Of a stretch of DNA of 26,176 nt, positions 20,694 through 26,176 are shown one piece after another. The first letter of the stretch is position 1; every line of letters begins with the position of its first letter. Source of the stretch: Stereocaulon alpinum (lineage: Eukaryota; Ascomycota; Lecanoromycetes; Lecanorales; Stereocaulaceae); the NCBI GenBank assembly GCA_018257865.1, contig JAEUBA010000201.1:1-26176 (forward strand). The letters are read 5' to 3'. The translations under genes were made by a program, and so were the position numbers. The notes beneath the pieces were generated by a model. The model was not told the DNA's origin and ran no database searches. It worked only from the letters and a program-made list of their open reading frames with translations.

Positions 20694-21853
20694 ATGGCGT
20701 ACTGCTCATTTCTCTACTCTCAGTTCTTCGTGGAGCCACCGATGCCGGATGATGACTTCACAGGTCGGACTGTAATTGTCACGGGAGCTAATAAGGGCCT
20801 TGGCCTCGAAGCTGCCCGCCATCTTCTCCGCTTGAACGCTTCCAAAATTATTTTGGCTGTACGGTCGCTGTCCAACGGAAATATCGCGAGGACAAATCTT
20901 GAGGCCTCTACCGGCCGGTCCAACGCAGTCCAGGTGTGCGAGCTGGACATGGCAAATCATGAGTCGGTTAGGAACTTTGCAAACCAAATGGAAGCTATGG
21001 AACGACTGGATGCTGTCATTTTAAACGCCGGCATCTATACCCAGGACTTCGTTCTTGTTGATGGACACGAGAGTACTATAACTGTCAATGTGATCAACAC
21101 ATTCCTGCTTGCGCTCCTCTTGGTGCCCGTGCTCCGGAAATCATCAGCGAGATGGGATACGGTGCCGCGGATGAGCATAGTGTCGTCGGACCGCCATGTT
21201 ATGACTGACCTTCCAGAGTGGAAGGCTGACAACACCTTTGAGGTTTTGAATAATGAGAAATCCAATATGAATGAGCGGTAAGTTGGAACGGCTATCAGGG
21301 GTTCTAAGAAAAGTAAACCTAACTAACCGGTGCACTGCATCTAGCTATTACGTATCGAAGCTCATACAGATACTTATGACTAGAGGATTAGCTGAACGAC
21401 TGTATGGCTCGTCCGCTGGCCTAGATACAGCTAAAGAATCCCCAGACGTTATTGTCAACACATTGACGCCGGGATACTGCTACTCTAACCTCCTTGCGAA
21501 CGCCCGTGGTGTGACTGCTTTTGGATTCTGGGTTCTAGCCATGGCCACAGCTCGCACCACAGAGGTTGGGGCGCGATGTCTAGTAGTTTCCATCTCCAAT
21601 GGGTTGGAAAGTCATGGGAAGTATATCAACAATGGCAAAGTAGATGAGTAAGCCGTTTTCCTTCTCAACCCAACTTCTCTACCGGCGTAGCTGGCTGACC
21701 ATCGATTATCATTTGTGACACAGGTCCGCTTTATCCCCGTTTGTGAGAAGCCAGGAAGGACGCGAAGCACAGGAGAAACTTTGGTGGGAGCTGTTAGATA
21801 TCTTGAAGCGGAAGTCCTTTGATTTCAGTACATGGACCACAGGCGCCAGGTAG
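20694..21853 (+). CDS. Short-chain dehydrogenase/reductase (three exons)
   Basis: NAD(P)-dependent oxidoreductase that would interconvert a hydroxyl and a carbonyl group on an unknown small molecule. My exon model is 20694-21277, 21345-21647 and 21724-21853, giving 1,017 nt and 338 residues; introns are 67 and 76 nt with GTAAG donors. The first ATG fits: the N-terminal YSQFFVEPP and DDFTGRTVIVTG are typical of fungal members. The cofactor motif TGANKGLG is at residues 30-37 and NAG at 111-113. The catalytic Ser is at 164 or 165. The YxxxK pair is Tyr196 and Lys200, with the Tyr codon just after intron 1. The stop at 21649 is removed by intron 2, and exon 3 adds the usual helical C-terminus (SPFVRSQEG onward). 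It is intact, un-RIPed and head to head with the P450, which suggests action in the same pathway. Confidence 0.95.
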
Positions 21854-22084
21854 CGATTGAGGCTTGATACTTGTTTCGTTCTTTATGGTTTGATCGCAAA
21901 TCATCCTTTATTATTCAATTTGTAAAAGCTAAGAAGTGTCCATGTAATGTTATTCACATATATCTATACTCTGCTTGGTATCACCTCCTATGTTGACCAC
22001 AATAAATTAAGGGTCCTACTAACCGTACACTACGGCAGCGTATTTGAACAATTCCCTCGAAACCCCGCAACCCGTATCCCGCAA
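21854..22084. other. 3' flank of the dehydrogenase gene and edge of the RIP-free island
   Basis: Non-coding. An AATAAA at 22001-22006 is a possible polyadenylation signal. At about 22085 the base composition changes abruptly to the TpA-rich pattern of RIP-mutated repeats. Confidence 0.5.
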
Positions 22085-23620
22085 CTTTTTAAATTTTAAA
22101 TTCTAAACTTCTAGATAATTATCTAGCTACTAGTACTAATCTAATCCTCTTTAACCTATAGCTAATATTATATCTAATAGTCTACTATTAACTCCCTAAT
22201 TCTTAAATTAATACCCCGCTATAGGAATCTAGTAAATACCTATTAAGAAGAGATTATAGTACGTATCTATAAGAAGGTACTAATTAACTAAATACTATAA
22301 GACCTTAAGAGAGAATACTAAGTAGTAGTTAATAAATTAACCTTAAAGCGCCGGCTAAAAGAATAGGGATTATAGAGCCCTTATTATTATATATATATTA
22401 ATCTAAAAATATATAAGATACTTATTATTTTCTATTTCTATTAGCGACTAGCTATTAACTCTAAGATTATTAGGTAACTAGTAACTATAGGACTAACTAT
22501 AACCCTCTATTAAGTAAAATACTTATATAAGTATATAGGGATAAGAAGGAAGTATTAGCTAAAAAACCCTAGCTATATAGATATAGAGATTATAAGAGTT
22601 ATAAAGGAATACCTAGAATTAGAAGGATCTATATAAAGCTGTTACGGGCTAGCCTTTCGTTACTTACTAGTCCTTTATTACTTACTAGTATTTATATACT
22701 CTAGCCTAGGTCTAAGTCGGACTAGGTTCGGTTTAACTTATTATAACGAGGTGGTTTAACTCCTACGGGTAAATTATATAGTATATTAAGTACTAGAAGG
22801 TAATAGAGATAGATAGTCGTTAAATTATCTTTAGCTAAGACTCCTCTCTATTATATAAGTTAAATATAAGGAGATAAGAAAATATTCTACTAAAGGAAAA
22901 CCCTTTCTTATATATTTACCTTAATTATACTAAGGCCTAATATAATCTAAGTGATTTAGCCCTATATCTACTATATTACTCTATAATCTACCTAATATAC
23001 CTTAGATTACTTATATTATTAAGTCCTCTCTTAAGTATCCTTTACCTACTAACCCTATTATATACCTTACCTATAACCTTACGGGGTTACCTATAATACG
23101 ATCCCCTTATTTAGTTATTTTTATTCTAAAAGTAACTTAATAACCTAAGTATTTCTTCCTTATACTAAGGATTAAGAAACTAATAAACTCCCTTACTTAT
23201 TATTATTAGTTAGTCCTAAAACTTAGGATAGCTTCCTTATTAAAATACTTTTATTTATAGTATACTAACTTAGGTCTTCTATATTATATAGGGGAAGTAT
23301 CTAACTAATATATTAAGTATATTTATAGTAGTAATAAGTATAAGCTATCTTTACTTAATATTCTTAAGTAGAAATAAATAGAGTAATAGTATACTAAATT
23401 ATATAGTAAGGAGGATAAAGCCTTTATAAAGCTTTCTTATCTATAGAAATAAATTTAAAGGATTAAGATAGACTAAGTAAAGATAGTCTAATAAGAGGTA
23501 AAGAATATTAAGTTTCTAAAAAAGGAGAAGCAGAGGGAGAAGGAAGCTACTACTTCTAAAGTCCTAAATAATCTCCTATCCTTTAATATAGGTAAGATTA
23601 ATTTTTCTAAGTAGGATCCC
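22085..23620 (+). pseudogene. RIP-degraded repeat, unidentified plus-strand coding relic
   Basis: Very TpA-rich. One plus-strand frame reads through with almost only TAA/TAG stops from about 22220 to 23600. Early in it (about 22300-22560) the inferred sequence resembles a pair of helix-turn-helix segments (for example LTLKRRLKEQGL) of the kind found at the N-terminus of some fungal transposase or integrase proteins. The end (about 23400-23560) is Lys/Glu-rich and probably coiled coil. I recognise no catalytic motif in between. It abuts the C-terminal end of the Gypsy relic on the other strand. It may be a DNA transposon or part of the Gypsy 3' region; I cannot decide. Confidence 0.35.
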
Positions 23621-23740
23621 CTAACTACGGATTTCGCCTTTAGAACTACTTTAGCTTTTTAGGGTAGTTAAGTATAGATAGTAATTCCTATATATTCTCT
23701 AACTAGTTATAGTCTAATTACTTTATTAGATACCTCTTTC

Positions 23741-23755
23741 TTCCTTTAATTATTT
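23741..23755. repeat. Target-site duplication, left copy (LINE copy 3)
   Basis: The 15 bases ttcctttaattattt recur exactly at 24965-24979 on the far side of LINE copy 3. Confidence 0.9.
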
Positions 23756-24964
23756 GATTAATTAATTGATTTATACGCCTATTCTAGTATCTATATATAC
23801 TAATAAGGGTATTCTTTTATATAATTAGAAAATCTAGGGGGCTATAAGCCCTCTAGACGCGAAAGAAACCTTTTTAGGGTCGCCCCTTCTAGCTAAAAAC
23901 TTTCGCTTATTAGCTTACCTATCTCTCTACTCTACCTATCTAACCTTACTACTAGGCTCTATAATACTAGTAACTATAGTCTCCTTTACCCTATTAGGCC
24001 CTATAATACTCAGGTAGCTCTACTACCTTTAACTTTACCTTATACTTAGGCTTCTTTATCTTTAGGGTTTTTATTATTAGTTCTACTCTAATAGGGAGTC
24101 TAGACTAGGAAAGCTATTCCTTAGTAAGTTAGTATTATATTAGGAATTCTAACCGGACTAGCTATCTTATTACTACCCTTATACTATTAACTTTAGCTAG
24201 TATAGTCCTAATATTATAAGTCCCTACCTCTTTAATAAGTTCTCTTCGAGTATCGCTAAGCTTTAGGTAGTATAGGAGAATATACTTTATATCCTAATTC
24301 CTCTAACTATAGCTATAGCGAGCGCTACGAATCCCTAGTACTTTCGCTTTATATAAGAAGTAGTTAAACCTATTCTTACTACTTTAGAGTTAGACTACTA
24401 TTAAGCTTTCTACCTTCCTTAGTTTTTGGTAGTAGTTATACCTATCTCTAAATAATATCTCCTTTTAAGCGGGTATATAAGAGTATTTAGGGATAGCCTC
24501 TTTATATACCTCCTACTACTTAGTCTACTTTACTATCGCCTAACTTCTTATTTTCTTAGCTAGGATACCTATATCTTAGTACTCCTTAATATCTATTTTT
24601 AGGTTATACTAATATACTTTCCTCCTTATTATTATTAACGCTTAGTCCTAATCTTTCGCTTTAAGCTCCTAAAGGGCCTATACCTCCTTCTCTAGTAACG
24701 GGGTAGGGTATATTAGGCGCGCCCTCCCTCTTTTTCCCTATAATCTCCGACGGATTATAGTTACCTTTAATTATTAGGTTATAGATCCCCCTTAATACTT
24801 AATATCTTATAACTAAAGTATCTAACTAAGTCTAAATAGGAGGGATAACCGCCTCCGCCTTTAAGACCTAAACCGGTATCGCTCTATATACTCTAAGTAC
24901 TATCCTTAGATAGTTATTCTATATTATCGCTAGCGTTTTAACGTACTTTCCCGCTACTCCCGGT
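23756..24964 (-). mobile_element. LINE copy 3, 5'-truncated, nested in the Gypsy relic
   Basis: The reverse complement matches LINE copy 1 from the TCAA tail back to about position 9020, that is 3' UTR and roughly the last third of ORF2 without the reverse-transcriptase core. It is 1,209 bp long. An exact 15-bp target-site duplication brackets it. The sequence is strongly RIP-mutated, like copy 2. The gcgcgcc block near 24716 and the 3' hairpin region survive. The insertion point lies between the integrase core and the chromodomain of the Gypsy element, so the Gypsy element was there first. Confidence 0.92.
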
Positions 24965-24979
24965 TTCCTTTAATTATTT
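24965..24979. repeat. Target-site duplication, right copy (LINE copy 3)
   Basis: Exact 15-bp match to 23741-23755. It marks the 5'-truncated end of LINE copy 3. Confidence 0.9.
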
Positions 24980-25937
24980 AATAATTTAGAATTTCCTTAA
25001 TATTATACTCCTTATTATCTTAATCTAAAAGTAACGGTACGGTCCTTAGTAGTATTTTAGGGTTTACTTTCTTAAGTAATAATATATAGAATACTAGATA
25101 CTTCCTTATTAGTTATAGGAGGTTTAGTATATAGTTTATATCCCCTTTATATTTCTTTATAAGGAACGGTCTTAGCTTTATATAATTAAGCTTATTACTA
25201 AGCCTATTAGTTTTAAAATTTCTACGAAGAAGATATACCCTATCCCCTTTAGAAATATTTAGTCTTATTAAACGTTTTTAATTATAATATATTACTAAGT
25301 AATTACTTAGAAACTATAAGTCTTTCTATAATTCTTAATAGATCCTTACTATTTCCTTAGTAATAATAATTACTTATTAGGCCTTTAGTTTAATCCTCTT
25401 TAGTAATAGGGTTATATATAGTTCGAACCTATAGTTAGCTCGAAATAGTATTATACCTATTAAGTTAGATATTAATCTATTATATACTAGCTACGCTACT
25501 AGTAGATAGGATACCTAATTATCTTATTAGTAGTTAATATAGTACCGAAGATATTACTTTAGTATCTAGTTAGTTCTTTCTATCTAACTATTAGTCTATA
25601 GATAGAATACTATACTTATCTTTATCTTAATTCCTATTATATCTATTAATAATCTCTAAAATCTAGAGGTAAAGAGCTTATCTCTATTTAAGATAATCTC
25701 TTTAGGAAGCCTATAGTTAGCTACTACTATTTACAAGAATATATACGCTAAATCTTCGGTATCTAATACTTCCTTATATAGTACGAAATACGCTATCTTA
25801 GTTAAACGGTTATTAATTACTAAGATTATATTATAGTATATACCTATTAGTCGTTCCTTCGACTTTAGGAGTTTAATAATAAAATCCTATATAATACTCT
25901 TCTATAGAGAGATAAATATTATATACCTATACCCTAA

Positions 25938-26056
25938 AGGATAGCGACGATAACAAGTACGACGGGCGAGTAGGCCTACTAGGCTAGACGAGCGATTATA
26001 CTAGGTTATAAACCTAGTAAAATAATATAAGATAGGGGGGGAGGAGAGAAGGGAGG
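25938..26056 (+). mobile_element. LINE copy 4: first ~120 bp only, truncated by the telomere
   Basis: Matches the 5' end of LINE copy 1 (4832-4950) without gaps over 119 bases. Nearly all differences are C-to-T or G-to-A, including the ORF1 start codon, which reads ATA here. The match begins at exactly the base where copy 1 begins, so this is a genuine 5' end. It stops at gggagg, after which TTAGGG repeats follow at once. The rest of the element and the right-hand target-site duplication are gone, lost with the former chromosome end. Confidence 0.92.
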
Positions 26057-26176
26057 TTAGGGTTAGGGTTAGGGTTAGGGTTAGGGTTAGGGTTAGGGTT
26101 AGGGTTAGGGTTAGGGTTAGGGTTAGGGTTAGGGTTAGGGTTAGGGTTAGGGTTAGGGTTAGGGTTAGGGTTAGGG
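26057..26176 (+). repeat. Telomere, (TTAGGG)20
   Basis: Twenty uninterrupted TTAGGG units run to the last base of the window. The G-rich strand points outward (5' to 3' toward the end), as it must at a right chromosome end. No degenerate or variant repeats and no telomere-associated satellite lie between the telomere and LINE copy 4. Confidence 0.99.

Larger units (their letters stand above)
23621..25937 (-). pseudogene. Ty3/Gypsy chromovirus integrase and chromodomain, RIP-broken, interrupted by LINE copy 3
   Basis: On the minus strand the integrase catalytic core runs from about 25900 downward. The block with the first catalytic residue reads NNRLTK (expected VDRLTK), the second NRDKLFTS (expected SDRDKLFTS) and the third TNSQIERTNQ, with its Glu kept. 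Both Asp-to-Asn changes are G-to-A, as RIP makes. The C-terminal part (GDRVYLLRRN block) continues to 24980. LINE copy 3 splits the gene there, and a chromodomain (blocks KRKRYLIK and LENI) resumes at 23755 and ends near 23621. The reverse transcriptase, upstream on this strand, is missing because LINE copy 4 and the telomere follow. The chromodomain would have guided integration into marked chromatin. Dead element. Confidence 0.82.

Noticed and set aside
20706..21335. Minus-strand open frames opposite the dehydrogenase
   Set aside because: Shadows of dehydrogenase exon 1; the plus strand carries every family motif.

Overview
The window is the right-hand end of a chromosome from a filamentous ascomycete (Pezizomycotina). 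Three things point there. It ends in 20 perfect TTAGGG repeats. The two intact genes have short GT-AG introns of 55-102 nt. Most of the rest shows repeat-induced point mutation (RIP): TpA everywhere, almost no CpA or TpG, and reading frames broken almost only by TAA and TAG where Gln or Trp is expected.

Layout, left to right. Positions 1-4740 are a heavily RIP-mutated relic with one long plus-strand frame that I cannot identify. Positions 4832-10236 are a nearly full-length Tad1-type non-LTR retrotransposon (LINE copy 1), only lightly mutated, with ORF1 (zinc knuckles), ORF2 (endonuclease, reverse transcriptase), a TCAA-repeat tail and a target-site duplication. It sits in older sequence that resumes at 10254 as a strongly mutated Ty1/Copia element (gag, protease, integrase, reverse transcriptase, RNase H; to about 16130). 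The Copia element is split at 12617-13492 by a 5'-truncated, inverted second copy of the same LINE, with an exact 14-bp duplication. A 928-bp element with roughly 100-bp terminal inverted repeats and two internal tandem arrays follows (16797-17724), then the C-terminal stump of a Tc1/mariner-like transposase (17737-18012).

An island of un-mutated sequence (about 17730-22080) carries two intact, divergent genes. One is a five-exon microsomal cytochrome P450 of 531 residues (minus strand). The other is a three-exon short-chain dehydrogenase/reductase of 338 residues (plus strand). They share a 743-bp intergenic region. A P450 and an SDR paired head to head suggest consecutive oxidation/reduction steps on one small molecule; this is inference, and no synthase gene is present.

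From 22085 RIP-mutated repeats resume: an unidentified plus-strand relic, then the integrase core and chromodomain of a Ty3/Gypsy chromovirus on the minus strand. The Gypsy relic is interrupted by a third LINE copy (23756-24964, exact 15-bp duplication). The first about 120 bp of a fourth LINE copy (25938-26056) runs directly into the telomere, so the present chromosome end was probably made by telomere addition inside a LINE. I see no tRNA, rRNA, CRISPR or defence system.
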